Assembly (NCBI RefSeq): GCF_002150035.1
Contig: NZ_NETS01000011.1
Coordinates: forward strand, 806,001 to 870,000
Source of the DNA: Leptospira venezuelensis
Lineage (GTDB): Bacteria > Spirochaetota > Leptospiria > Leptospirales > Leptospiraceae
Direction of reading: 5' to 3'
Length of the DNA stretch: 64,000 bases
The notes under the pieces were generated by a model. It saw nothing but the letters and a program-made list of their open reading frames with translations. It ran no database searches and had not been told where the DNA came from. The position numbers and the translations under genes are program-made. This document shows positions 37,191 through 46,824 of this stretch, in pieces (the stretch's first letter is position 1; each line of letters starts with the position of its first letter).

Positions 37191-39699
37191 AAGGTCCTCC
37201 CAATCTAACTTGGTTTTCCACATAGCGGAAGTATTTGGCGGCAACTGCGTCAGAGACAGACTTTAATTGTCCGAGAATATCTTCTAACCATCTGCGAAGT
37301 CCACCGGCAGGATCTGCGTATTCGAAAATACGTTTTGCATCTTCTTCGCTAAACCTAACGAGAACGTCAGTGAGTCTTTGGATCTCTTCTGAGATTTCTT
37401 CGTCTTTTCCTGTAGAAGAGAATAGTGTATTCTCTCTTAATCTTTCTAATTGGAAAGCAAGAGAGCGAGGGTTACTTTCGTCGAAGATCAGAATGTCTAC
37501 GACTGATTCAGCTTCTACTCTATATTTATAACGTCTTCTGTAAGTGATCCGGATATCGTTCACATTCAAAAGACTTTCGAACATACTTTTATTATACACA
37601 GAAGATCTTTCTATTGTGGAGAGTAAGAGCCTTGCTATGAACTGTGCTCTCTCCAACCTTTTTCCCATATCCAGGAAGAAAAATCCTGTTTCTCGGCTCA
37701 TACTTTCATTTGCAAGACCGGAGAGAGATGCAAACAGGTTCACTAATTTTTGTAGGTATTCCAACACTTCATCATAACTTGAATTTCGAGGTGCCTCCGA
37801 TTCTAATCTGGAAATTAAGTAACGTGTATCGTCGGAAATCCTATCTCGAACTGCCTTTGTACTTCCCACAAAAAAGTTCAGATCGTGGCGAATACTTCCG
37901 GAAGAATAAGGAGAAGTCGCCAATTGAAATATTTTTTCCCGGATAGAATCCAAAGAGTCCAATCCGTTTGTTTCGAAAAATCCAAGACTATACCCTGAAA
38001 GCTGGTCCAAGATTCCGAGTAATATCGAAAATTGTTCTTTTTCATAAGATTCTTCTGCTTCTAAAATCTTATGCACTGTTTCTCTAAGAAGCCTGGACAT
38101 ATTCTCTGCACGTTCCGCATAACGTCCCATCCAGAACATATTGTCTGCGACCCTGCTCGGAATACCGGAACCCTTTCTTTTGATAGGCATCCTTCCGATC
38201 TGTCCAGGGAGAAGACTAAACTCCTTCTTCTCTTCAGAAGCTAAAATCCAAAGGTCCTTTGAAATAGCTCCTCGTTGGTTTGTAATGATAAGTTCGTCTG
38301 CCTTAGGAGAGACTCGAACGAGTCCTCCGGGCATACAGGTATATCCATTCTCAGATAGACAGGTAAAAGTTCGTAAAACGGACTTACCTATTAGTAACTC
38401 TTCCGAGTCTCCTGAAAAGATTGGAGATGTAGAACCCGGGAGTATTTCCTGTGCAACATAACGTTCCGGTCTTGTTGCTACCCTTGTTTTTAGTTCTAAC
38501 ATTTCCTTTTCATTCAAAGTAGAAAGGAAAACGGAAGTATCTAAAGGAGAACGAATTGCAGGTTTAATCGTATAATTATTAGGATTAGAGAATACTTCTT
38601 TGCGAGAACTTTCATCTCCCATCCAAAGAGTGGGAACATTCGGAAGGATCAAATCCTCTCCCAAATAAAATTTACATAAATTAGCAAGATATGCGTGAAT
38701 TGCTCGATTCTCTAAAAATCCAGAGCCAATTGGATTTGCAACAGTGACGGTACCCGCTCTCACTGCTCCTAAAATACCAGGAACTCCCAAAAGAGAATCT
38801 CCCTTTAATTCGAGAGGATCCATATACCAATCGTCTACCCGACGAAAGATCACATCTACTTGTTGCAAACCTTCTATCGTTTTTAAAAAGACCTTATTAT
38901 CTCTAACCGTTAGGTCTTCCGCCTGAGCTAAAGTATATCCTAGATATCCCGCAAGATAAGCATGCTCGAAATAAGTTTCGTTTCCTGGGCCTGGCGTAAG
39001 CAGAATAGTAAGTGGTTCTCTATCTTTATTAGAAGAAAATGAATTTAGAGTTCTTCTTAAAGCTCTGAAGTATAATGCTACTCTATGGACCTGAGAGTCT
39101 CTGTAAAGAGAAGGAAAAATACGAGAAAGAACAATACGATTTTCTAAAGCATATCCCGAACCGGAAGGAGCCTGGACTCTATCCCCTATTACATAAAAAT
39201 TACCTTGGCTATCGCGGCTAATGTCTGTGGCCAAGAATGCCAAACGGAAATTCGTAAAATCATAAACCGGAGCACAGGCTCTTAAAAATCCGCCGGATTG
39301 GAATAGAACTTCATGAGGGATTTTTTTTTCGTATAAGGATCTTTTAGGACCGTAAACGTCCTTTAGGATTTCATTAAGTAGCTCGGATCTTTGGGCAAGA
39401 CCTCTTTCGATCCCATCCCATTCTTTGCTATCCATGAGAAGAGGAAAAAGATCCAGTCCCCAGACTCTTTCTCTCTCGTCTCCGTAAACATTATACGTTA
39501 CTCCGCTTTCTTTTAAGATACGGAGACTATCTTCTTTGCGTCTTCTTAATTCGGCACCACCCAGATTATTAAGAGAACGAAGTAAAAATTCGTATTTATC
39601 CCTGGACTTTCCGTCAGGGAGGCATAGCTCGTCATAGACTCCTGGAGCAGGTTTATATCCGGAGAGAAGATTTGCTGCTTGGGAAGTTCTCTGATTCAT
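37183..39699 (-). CDS. Fused circularly permuted ATP-grasp + alpha-E (DUF403) protein
   Basis: An 838-residue cytoplasmic fusion. Residues about 1-480 are a circularly permuted type 2 ATP-grasp domain: YNVYGDERERVWGLDLFPLL, LLTPGPGNETYFEHAYLAGY, LTVRDNKVFLKT, VDVIFRRVDDWYMDP and GVPGILGAVRAGTVTVANP. In the place of a Gly-rich ATP loop it has TIKPAIRSPLDTSVF, usual for the fused subfamily. Residues about 510-830 are the helical alpha-E domain (RVADNMFWMGRYAERAENMSRLLRETV-type start). Published comparative genomics predicted such proteins to form amide or peptide bonds (Aravind and colleagues, amidoligases). Direct substrates are unknown. Confidence 0.92.
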   Translation of the reverse strand: MNQRTSQAANLLSGYKPAPGVYDELCLPDGKSRDKYEFLLRSLNNLGGAELRRRKEDSLRILKESGVTYNVYGDERERVWGLDLFPLLMDSKEWDGIERGLAQRSELLNEILKDVYGPKRSLYEKKIPHEVLFQSGGFLRACAPVYDFTNFRLAFLATDISRDSQGNFYVIGDRVQAPSGSGYALENRIVLSRIFPSLYRDSQVHRVALYFRALRRTLNSFSSNKDREPLTILLTPGPGNETYFEHAYLAGYLGYTLAQAEDLTVRDNKVFLKTIEGLQQVDVIFRRVDDWYMDPLELKGDSLLGVPGILGAVRAGTVTVANPIGSGFLENRAIHAYLANLCKFYLGEDLILPNVPTLWMGDESSRKEVFSNPNNYTIKPAIRSPLDTSVFLSTLNEKEMLELKTRVATRPERYVAQEILPGSTSPIFSGDSEELLIGKSVLRTFTCLSENGYTCMPGGLVRVSPKADELIITNQRGAISKDLWILASEEKKEFSLLPGQIGRMPIKRKGSGIPSRVADNMFWMGRYAERAENMSRLLRETVHKILEAEESYEKEQFSILLGILDQLSGYSLGFFETNGLDSLDSIREKIFQLATSPYSSGSIRHDLNFFVGSTKAVRDRISDDTRYLISRLESEAPRNSSYDEVLEYLQKLVNLFASLSGLANESMSRETGFFFLDMGKRLERAQFIARLLLSTIERSSVYNKSMFESLLNVNDIRITYRRRYKYRVEAESVVDILIFDESNPRSLAFQLERLRENTLFSSTGKDEEISEEIQRLTDVLVRFSEEDAKRIFEYADPAGGLRRWLEDILGQLKSVSDAVAAKYFRYVENQVRLGGPYG

Positions 39700-39732
39700 C
39701 TTCCGTGAGACATTTTCATCTCCCGTCGGAAT

Positions 39733-42156
39733 TTAATCCAGCTTTAAAGTAGCCCCAATATTGATTTGTCTGTATGGCCCTTGTTGGATCCCCACTGGAA
39801 GTCTTCCCGAGATATACACCCTATCTTCCAAATTTTTTCCGTTTACGAAGATGGACCATCTTCCCCCAGGAGCTTCGTATCCAAAATCAGCATTCCAAAT
39901 TCCGTATGCGGGCACAACACCTTGGCTTCCATCCGTACTTTGGTTTTTAGTATTCTGCAAATCAGAATATTGTTTATCAAAATACTGATACTCCACTCTG
40001 GCATAAAATCCATATGGGCTTTTCACTCCGATCGCACCTATAAAAACATTCATCGGAACGTAAGGTAGATAGTTTCCGTTCGTGTTTACCTTTATCAAGT
40101 TCCCAGCGGAATTAACTGCATACAAAGGTTGGTTGGTGATACTTACAGTCCCATCTGCATTCTGTATTGTGCCAACAGGAACGTAAGTTGTAGAGATCGC
40201 TTTCGTATAAGAATAAGTAAATTCGAGAGGAACCTCCCATTTGGATTCAGCAAATTTCCCGAAATCGAAAACAAAATTACTTTCTACACCTCTGTTAACG
40301 GATCTTCCAGCATTGATCGGAACTGCACCTAATCCGGAGCCAGCCTCGTTTGTATTTACAATTTGATTCGAAAAATATAATGCATATGTGCTGACCTGTG
40401 TGTAGAAGTAGCGCGTAATATTTCCTCTAAATCCTGTTTCATAGTTATTGGATCTTTCAGCGCTGAGCTTATAACCTAAACCTAATGCAGGGTTTTGAAC
40501 CGTGGAGAATGTAGGAGGAGAGAATGCAGTATGTGCACCTGCAAACCAGATAAACTTTTCTGTTATGTCAAAGGTAAGACCAATACCAGGTAAAACTACC
40601 TTTGTATAAGTCTCATTTGCATCATTTACTAAGATGGATTGACCTACAGAATTCGCGTTTCCCTTGGTAACATCATCTAAAGTTGCAAGCCTTCTATGAG
40701 TATAAACACCTTGGAAAATATGTTCGTAACGAACGCCAGGGATCACTTTAAACTTGTCTGTCAACTTGATAGAATCCTGGACATACAGAGCATAAGCTCT
40801 TGCATTACGATTCTGTTGTTGGGTAGTAAGACCTTTCGTAAGAGTCGGATAAGGAAATACGTTATTTGCAGCATTTACGGATTCATAATGCATTCTCGCG
40901 CCAAAAGCGATCTCATGATCCAGACCAAATGTATTAAACTTACCTTCTACTTTGGTCTCCAGACCACCTGTCTTAAAGAAGGAATGTCTGTTGGGAGTGG
41001 AATTTAACATGTAAATCACATCCCCAGGTTGATTACCTATAACATCAGGAGCATAGACGCCAAATGCATTCTCAGGAGGCCTTGCAGGAAAACCGAATTC
41101 AGTCAGATTATTATAAGAATATGATTCTTGACGAAATAAGAAGCCAACATTGGTCCAATACGCTCTTGTGATCATCTTCCAATTTTCATTAAAAGTGTGA
41201 TCGTGACCTATAACCGCAGCCTGTCTATCGATGGATTTCTGGTCGTATCTGGCAGGATTGATCTTTGGATTTCTCCAATATAAACCTTGAGTTAATCCCA
41301 AATACGTAGACTGAGCTTCTTGTTGGTAGGACTGGTATTTTAGAAAAACTGAATCCTTCTCCCCTAATTTCTGGATCAACTTTAAGTTCAAATCGTTTAC
41401 TCTAAAACCTTGGTAATCCCTAAAACCATTTCCTTGGTTACGCATATATGAAATATCATAACCAGTATTTGTAGTTTGGTTCGTTCCACCATATTGCAAA
41501 AGACTGGAAGCATAACCATTCATTCCTCCGATCACCTTTGCACTGAATGTAGGTTTTTCAGGAGGTTTGCGGGTCACATAGTTTACAATACCACCCAGAG
41601 TTGTTGGTCCGAAAAGAATAGAGCCTGAACCTTTCACAACTTCTACTCGTTCCATTCTGTCTATATGGGGTACAAAATAACTTTCAGGCTGTCCATAAGG
41701 ACTCAAAGAAGTGAAAACCCCATCTTCTAAGATCAAAGTTTTTCTAGACTCTTCGTTACTCACACCTCTGAATGCGATATTCGGAGTAAGACCAACTGCG
41801 TCCTGGTAACGGATAGTAGCCCCTGGAACCCTACGCAGAGCTTCCATGGAATCAATTGGATTTGTTTCTTTTAAGATCTTTTTACCGATCACATTCGCGG
41901 AACCGGGGATCTTTTTAATATCATCATCTTTAGCGCCGATCACATTGATCTGACCGCTTTCTAAAAATCTTCTTTTCTTTTCCGCAATGGTTTCTTCTTG
42001 TTTGGATGTTTCCTTCTTGGAAGGATCTTCCTGTTCAGTCTCTGAAGAAGTTCCATTTGTCCCAGCATTTCCATTTGGCTGGGAGAAAAGGGAAGAATTA
42101 GAAAAAATTAAAATACATAAAATAAGAGAAGAACGGAATCGTTTTCGGAACATCAA
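39733..42156 (-). CDS. TonB-dependent outer-membrane receptor
   Basis: An 807-residue outer-membrane receptor. The signal peptide (residues 1-26) is followed by an acidic Thr/Ser/Glu stretch, a TonB-box-like INVIGA at 70-75, and the plug domain: IPGSANVIGKKILKETNP, PNIAFRGVSNEESRKTLILE, MERVEVVKGSGSILFGPTTLGGIVNYVTR. The barrel ends GPYRQINIGATLKLD. It resembles FecA/ferric-siderophore receptors; the ligand is unknown. The start overlaps the imelysin-like gene stop by four bases (ATGA). Its position between two amide-ligase gene sets suggests the ligand may be related to the product of those enzymes, which is inference. Confidence 0.93.
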   Translation of the reverse strand: MMFRKRFRSSLILCILIFSNSSLFSQPNGNAGTNGTSSETEQEDPSKKETSKQEETIAEKKRRFLESGQINVIGAKDDDIKKIPGSANVIGKKILKETNPIDSMEALRRVPGATIRYQDAVGLTPNIAFRGVSNEESRKTLILEDGVFTSLSPYGQPESYFVPHIDRMERVEVVKGSGSILFGPTTLGGIVNYVTRKPPEKPTFSAKVIGGMNGYASSLLQYGGTNQTTNTGYDISYMRNQGNGFRDYQGFRVNDLNLKLIQKLGEKDSVFLKYQSYQQEAQSTYLGLTQGLYWRNPKINPARYDQKSIDRQAAVIGHDHTFNENWKMITRAYWTNVGFLFRQESYSYNNLTEFGFPARPPENAFGVYAPDVIGNQPGDVIYMLNSTPNRHSFFKTGGLETKVEGKFNTFGLDHEIAFGARMHYESVNAANNVFPYPTLTKGLTTQQQNRNARAYALYVQDSIKLTDKFKVIPGVRYEHIFQGVYTHRRLATLDDVTKGNANSVGQSILVNDANETYTKVVLPGIGLTFDITEKFIWFAGAHTAFSPPTFSTVQNPALGLGYKLSAERSNNYETGFRGNITRYFYTQVSTYALYFSNQIVNTNEAGSGLGAVPINAGRSVNRGVESNFVFDFGKFAESKWEVPLEFTYSYTKAISTTYVPVGTIQNADGTVSITNQPLYAVNSAGNLIKVNTNGNYLPYVPMNVFIGAIGVKSPYGFYARVEYQYFDKQYSDLQNTKNQSTDGSQGVVPAYGIWNADFGYEAPGGRWSIFVNGKNLEDRVYISGRLPVGIQQGPYRQINIGATLKLD

Positions 42157-43424
42157 TCTCCGTCCCCTCCTGGTCCACCTGAAACTGGACTCGAACCTGT
42201 AAGAGCAGCGAGTTCAGTATTCAGAATTTTTAATAATTCACTTAGGTCAGCAATACTAGATTTAATAGCGGCAAAATTCGCAGAATTAGAACTTCCCCAT
42301 GCAGCGGGTGGATTCGAGGTAGAAGGAGTAATATCAGCGAGGTGTTCATCTAATTCTGCAATCTCTCCCTTAATCTCCTCATCCAAGTCGGGGCTATAAA
42401 ATTTTACGTAATCTGAAAGACCCGCACCTGTTCCGTTACCAGTATAGATCGCTTTAAAAGTACTAAAATTATCTATTACATTCTGAAAAGATTCTCCTGA
42501 AAATCTGGACTCTGCGCGATCCGATTTAGGAGAAGAACCATTTCCTCCTCCAGAAAGACCTTCCGGAATTTCCAGTTTTCCATCCTTCATGATACTTAAA
42601 AGTTGAATTGTAGAAGATAAAATAGCATCTAATGCAGCACCAGAACTTGTAAATGTAGCAGAAGTTCCGTTTCCTGCAGTTGCAAGCTGAGTGCCCAAAG
42701 GATTTGTGTCACCAACGTCCCAAGCTGCAGTCACGTTAAATGTATGCCCACTATATTCTAAAACCAATGCTCTTAAGAGTGCTGCTCTTCCATCCGGAGC
42801 AGAAGGAAAATCGGAACAACTTGGTGCAGTCCCTCTGTTCACTCCCGGTCTACTAAATAACATGTATTCAATCGCACTAATACCTTTGGCTTTATTTTTC
42901 ATCTGGCCTATTGCTTGTTGTGCCTCCGAAAGATCTCCGATGGTAAATGAATCTAAATCATCTAGCTCAGTTGCATTAGGCGACGATTCTATTAGATAAT
43001 TAATTAAGAACGGATCCATCCGAGTAAAATAAGCGAGTGTAGATCCAAAACGAAAAGGTTCTACTTTTTTCAGATCGGATTTATGAGCAATCCATGCAGC
43101 TTGCGCGGTACCTAAAGAATCAGAGGCGCAAAGATCATTTGTTGCGTTTACAAGTGCAACCCTACTCGCTTCTAAATTCACAAATAGCGGGGGAATTATA
43201 TTATTTCCTAAATTCTGCAAAAGAGATCTAGGATCGAATGAATTGAACATCTGATAGAGATATCCATTCGCATTCGCCGCACCTGATGCGGAGTTTTTAT
43301 GTGAACAAGAAATTAGAATAGAAAGTAAGAAGATACTTAGAATGATCCAAGCGGTAAGGATCAGCTTTTTTATTCGGAAAAACCTGCCGAATCGTCCGCT
43401 TTTAACAGAATTGTTTTGTCGCAT
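42153..43424 (-). CDS. Imelysin-like (iron-regulated type) lipoprotein
   Basis: A 423-residue predicted lipoprotein: an unusually long charged n-region, then a hydrophobic segment with LLSILISC, lipid Cys40. The helical body matches imelysin/IrpA-like proteins, with the family segment GISAIEYMLFSRP at 181-193 corresponding to the GxHxxE box, in which Ser183 replaces the His. A Gly/Ser-rich insert lies near 288-305, and the tail is Gly/Asp-rich. Imelysins are periplasmic, usually iron-regulated proteins often encoded with TonB-dependent receptors, as here. The missing His may mean altered metal binding. Confidence 0.85.
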   Translation of the reverse strand: MRQNNSVKSGRFGRFFRIKKLILTAWIILSIFLLSILISCSHKNSASGAANANGYLYQMFNSFDPRSLLQNLGNNIIPPLFVNLEASRVALVNATNDLCASDSLGTAQAAWIAHKSDLKKVEPFRFGSTLAYFTRMDPFLINYLIESSPNATELDDLDSFTIGDLSEAQQAIGQMKNKAKGISAIEYMLFSRPGVNRGTAPSCSDFPSAPDGRAALLRALVLEYSGHTFNVTAAWDVGDTNPLGTQLATAGNGTSATFTSSGAALDAILSSTIQLLSIMKDGKLEIPEGLSGGGNGSSPKSDRAESRFSGESFQNVIDNFSTFKAIYTGNGTGAGLSDYVKFYSPDLDEEIKGEIAELDEHLADITPSTSNPPAAWGSSNSANFAAIKSSIADLSELLKILNTELAALTGSSPVSGGPGGDGD

Positions 43425-43453
43425 AGTTCCCTCGAAACTGGGTTCTTTATCTT

Positions 43454-43469
43454 GAGAATCAGAATTATT
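43454..43469. promoter_or_regulatory. Weak Fur-box-like sequence before the imelysin-like gene
   Basis: GAGAATCAGAATTATT resembles two and a half Fur hexamers (consensus GATAAT) with several mismatches. It lies about 30 bases before the imelysin-like start on the minus strand, next to a weak TTGCAA / TAATTC promoter. Leptospiral Fur sites are poorly defined, so this is only a candidate. Confidence 0.25.
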
Positions 43470-43534
43470 TTTCTAGAACTGGTTGCAACTGTTTTTGAGA
43501 TCTGTTCTCACAAACTGAGTTTGATAAATACTAA

Positions 43535-46500
43535 TTATTCAATCCAACGGAGATCCATTGTATAAGCGTTCGTATGCTTTAATCGTTTAGGTTCGGAACC
43601 ATCTAATGCGGAATGACCGTCCGCTAAAAATCTGGAGATCCTCCTAGACTCAGCTTCATAAGAATTCACAGGGAAAGTATCGTAAGCCCTTCCACCTGGA
43701 TGGGAAACATAATAACGACAACCTCCTAAAGGACGAGAAGACCAAGTGTCCCAAACATCAAACACCAATGGAGTGTGAACCGGAAGATTCGGATGTAAAG
43801 TAAACACAGGATTCCAAGCCTTGAATCGAATTCCTGAAACTGCTTCTCCTTTTTTTCCAGTGCCGCGAAGAGGAACTTCATAACCGTTGCAACTAAGAAG
43901 ATAACGATCGCTCCAACCTTCTAACTTTACTTGCAATCTTTCCAAAGCTGAATCTACAGATCTAGAAGTTCCGAAAGAGGAAGACTCTTCTCCTAAAACA
44001 TTCCATGGCTCCAATGCCATTCTAAGTTCTAAGAATACTTCTTCTCTTTGGGTCTTACCATATACAGGAAAACGAAATTCAAAAAATGGAAGGAACTCCT
44101 CTTCTTGGAATGCAAATCCATGTTCTTTTAAATCTCTCAGAACATCTTTAAAATCGGCCCAAACAAAATGAGGAAGGAGAAAACGATCATGTAGTTCAGT
44201 TCCCCAATGAATCGGAGGTTGAACATAAGGTTTTTCCCAAAATCTGCAGATCAAAGATAAAACCAAAAGTTGCTGCACAACGCTCATCTTATAATGTGGA
44301 GGCATCTCGAATCCTCTTAACTCCACGAGACCTAAACGAGGACCCATGGGAGGATAAAGTTTATCTATAGAAATTTCAGCTCTATGAGTATTCCCCGTTA
44401 GATCCACAAGAAGATTTCTAAAAAGACGATCCACAAGCCAAGGATGGTGTTCTTTAATTTTATCTAATTGAGAAGAAGCTAATTCATATTCGTATAATAT
44501 TTCATCTCTGCCTTCGTCCAAACGAGGAGCCTGAGAAGTTGGCCCAATAAACAAACCGGAAAAAAGATAAGAAAGAGAAGGATGATGTTGCCAATAACTC
44601 ACTAAGCTACGTAGAAGGTCCGGTCTTCGAAGGAACGGACTGTCTTCCGGAGACATTGCACCAACTGTGATATGATTCCCTCCTCCTGTTCCGGTATGTC
44701 TCCCATCTATCAGAAATTTTTCTGCACTTAGGCCGAGTATCTTTGCCTCTTCGTATAAGATACGAGTCTTTTCTTCTAGCTCTTTAAAATTAGAAGAAGG
44801 GTGTAAATTCACTTCTAAAACACCTGGATCAGGAGTTATCCTAAATAGGCCTAACCTTGTATCAGAAGGAGGTTCATAACCTTCTAAAACGATCTGAACT
44901 CCAGACTTTTCAGAGGCGAATTCCAAAGAAGAGATCAGATCCAACCAAGGTTCCAAACCTTCTACCGGAGGTAAAAATATATGAATAGAACCTAGTCTCG
45001 GCTCAATGACTAAAGTAGTTCTGATAGGAAGATCTTTTCCTTCTGGAAAAAATTTAGATTCTTTAGAAGATCTTTTTCCTAAAACTGAATCCAGATCCTT
45101 TCTTGAACTTAATTTTTTACTCTTGGATAGATCCGTGAGAACTGCATTCGGTCTGAAATTTTCAGAGATAGAAGAAAAAGGCAGCCTAAAACCGGCAGGG
45201 CTGTCCCCCGGGATCAGATATAATCTTTCTCTTTTGTATTTCCACTCGGAACTTTCCCATTCTGATTTTGTATAATTAAATTGTAATGGAATCGCGATCG
45301 CTTTTTTGAGTTTGAAATCTCTATCGACCAAGGAAAGAACCTTCTTCCTTTCCAAAGCCTCAAAAGAAAAATCCTCTGAATTAAAATCTTCACTCTTAGA
45401 GTCCTTCCATTCTGGAAGTTGACCTTCCTTCCACAAATAGTAGAATCCGTCCTCGTATAAAGGAACCATATGTTTGGGAGAAATTCCCAAGGTTTTACAA
45501 ATTTCTTCTCCTAATTTCTCAGAAGACTTTAGGTCCAGATCGAAATCCTGTTTTTCTTTTTCAACGGAAGAAGAGAGCAATCCTTCGCTTTTCCATAAGG
45601 AATCTCCGTCCTTTCTCCAAAAAACATTTAAGGACCAACGAGGCAAAGGTTCTCCAGGATACCATTTGCCTTGTGTCACCTGGACCAAAGAACCGGGTGA
45701 AAATTTTTTACGAAGGCTAGTAAGAAGATTTTCTCCTAACTCTAGTTTTTCTTTTCCAAGAGCCAGAGTATTCCATTGAGGATCTTGTCTGGAAGTATCC
45801 GAAATAAAAGTTGGTTCCCCACCAATAGAAACACGAATATCATTTTTCTTGCATTTAGCATCTAAATCTTTTCCTAGTTTTAAAACTCTATCCCAGGTTG
45901 GATCCGTATAAGGTTTAGTAACGCGAGGAGATTCCTGAAAACGTTTTACTTCCATCCTAAATCCAAATTTGGATTCAGCAGGATCAGAATATCCGAATAC
46001 AGGAGAAGCACTTCCTGGTTCAGGAACGGCTGCTAAAGGGATATGACCTTCTCCTGCAAACAATCCTGAAGTTGGATCAAGACCGACCCAACCTGCACCT
46101 GGTAGGAACACCTCCGCCCAAGCATGAAGATCAGTAAAATCTTCCTTAGCTCCGGAAGGTCCGTGGATTGAGACTTCGTCCGGTTTCAATTGGATCAAAT
46201 AACCGGAAACAAATCTGGATGCGAGGCCGATATGTCTTAAAATTTGAACGAGCAAAAATGCAGAGTCTCTGCAAGAACCGGATCTTCTTTCTAAAGTTTC
46301 GGTGCAAGTTTGAACACCCGGTTCCATTCGGATCACATACGAAATGTCCTGGTATACTCTTTGATTCAATCCAACTAAAAAATCGACGGTTCGTTTTGGT
46401 TTTAATATTCCGTCCTTTCTTAAACCTGAAATATAATTAGCGAGTGCATTACTTCCATCGGTAGCGCTTAAATAAGGAAGAAGTTCCTTTCTCAATGCAT

Positions 46501-46822
46501 CCGAATAAATAAACGGAGTCTCCTCTGCATCTGGCTCCAGAAAAAAATCGAATGGATTAATAACTTGTATCTCTGCAACCAGATCCACGAGTATTTTTAA
46601 TTTTTCAGTCTTCTTAGGAAATACTAACCTTGCCTGGTAATTTCCAAAAGGATCCTGCTGCCAATTTAAAAATTGATCAGAAGGTTCTACTAATAGTGAA
46701 TAAGAAACAATCCTTGTCCTGGAATGAGGTGCTGGCCTCAATCGGATAATATGAGGAGATAAAGCCACCGGCCTATCATATTCGTAAGAAGTTTCGTGAG
46801 TAAGAGATACGAGTAAGGACAT
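43535..46822 (-). CDS. Transglutaminase-like + DUF2126 protein
   Basis: A 1095-residue cytoplasmic protein. Residues 1-290 are a transglutaminase-like domain with Cys184 in SGSCRDSAF, His233 in DLHAWAEVF and Asp249 in GLDPTSG. The remaining 800 residues are the DUF2126 region, recognisable by DGRHTGTGGGNHITVG, SPFLRRPDLLRSLVSYWQHH and VELRGFEMPPHYKMS. DUF2126 has been predicted to carry a ligase-like (COOH-NH2) activity; the assignment is from published domain analysis, not visible chemistry. I chose ATG 46822, with AGGA eight bases upstream, over TTG 46828. It starts two bases after the alpha-E gene stop. Confidence 0.92.
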   Translation of the reverse strand: MSLLVSLTHETSYEYDRPVALSPHIIRLRPAPHSRTRIVSYSLLVEPSDQFLNWQQDPFGNYQARLVFPKKTEKLKILVDLVAEIQVINPFDFFLEPDAEETPFIYSDALRKELLPYLSATDGSNALANYISGLRKDGILKPKRTVDFLVGLNQRVYQDISYVIRMEPGVQTCTETLERRSGSCRDSAFLLVQILRHIGLASRFVSGYLIQLKPDEVSIHGPSGAKEDFTDLHAWAEVFLPGAGWVGLDPTSGLFAGEGHIPLAAVPEPGSASPVFGYSDPAESKFGFRMEVKRFQESPRVTKPYTDPTWDRVLKLGKDLDAKCKKNDIRVSIGGEPTFISDTSRQDPQWNTLALGKEKLELGENLLTSLRKKFSPGSLVQVTQGKWYPGEPLPRWSLNVFWRKDGDSLWKSEGLLSSSVEKEKQDFDLDLKSSEKLGEEICKTLGISPKHMVPLYEDGFYYLWKEGQLPEWKDSKSEDFNSEDFSFEALERKKVLSLVDRDFKLKKAIAIPLQFNYTKSEWESSEWKYKRERLYLIPGDSPAGFRLPFSSISENFRPNAVLTDLSKSKKLSSRKDLDSVLGKRSSKESKFFPEGKDLPIRTTLVIEPRLGSIHIFLPPVEGLEPWLDLISSLEFASEKSGVQIVLEGYEPPSDTRLGLFRITPDPGVLEVNLHPSSNFKELEEKTRILYEEAKILGLSAEKFLIDGRHTGTGGGNHITVGAMSPEDSPFLRRPDLLRSLVSYWQHHPSLSYLFSGLFIGPTSQAPRLDEGRDEILYEYELASSQLDKIKEHHPWLVDRLFRNLLVDLTGNTHRAEISIDKLYPPMGPRLGLVELRGFEMPPHYKMSVVQQLLVLSLICRFWEKPYVQPPIHWGTELHDRFLLPHFVWADFKDVLRDLKEHGFAFQEEEFLPFFEFRFPVYGKTQREEVFLELRMALEPWNVLGEESSSFGTSRSVDSALERLQVKLEGWSDRYLLSCNGYEVPLRGTGKKGEAVSGIRFKAWNPVFTLHPNLPVHTPLVFDVWDTWSSRPLGGCRYYVSHPGGRAYDTFPVNSYEAESRRISRFLADGHSALDGSEPKRLKHTNAYTMDLRWIE

Positions 46823-46824
46823 GA

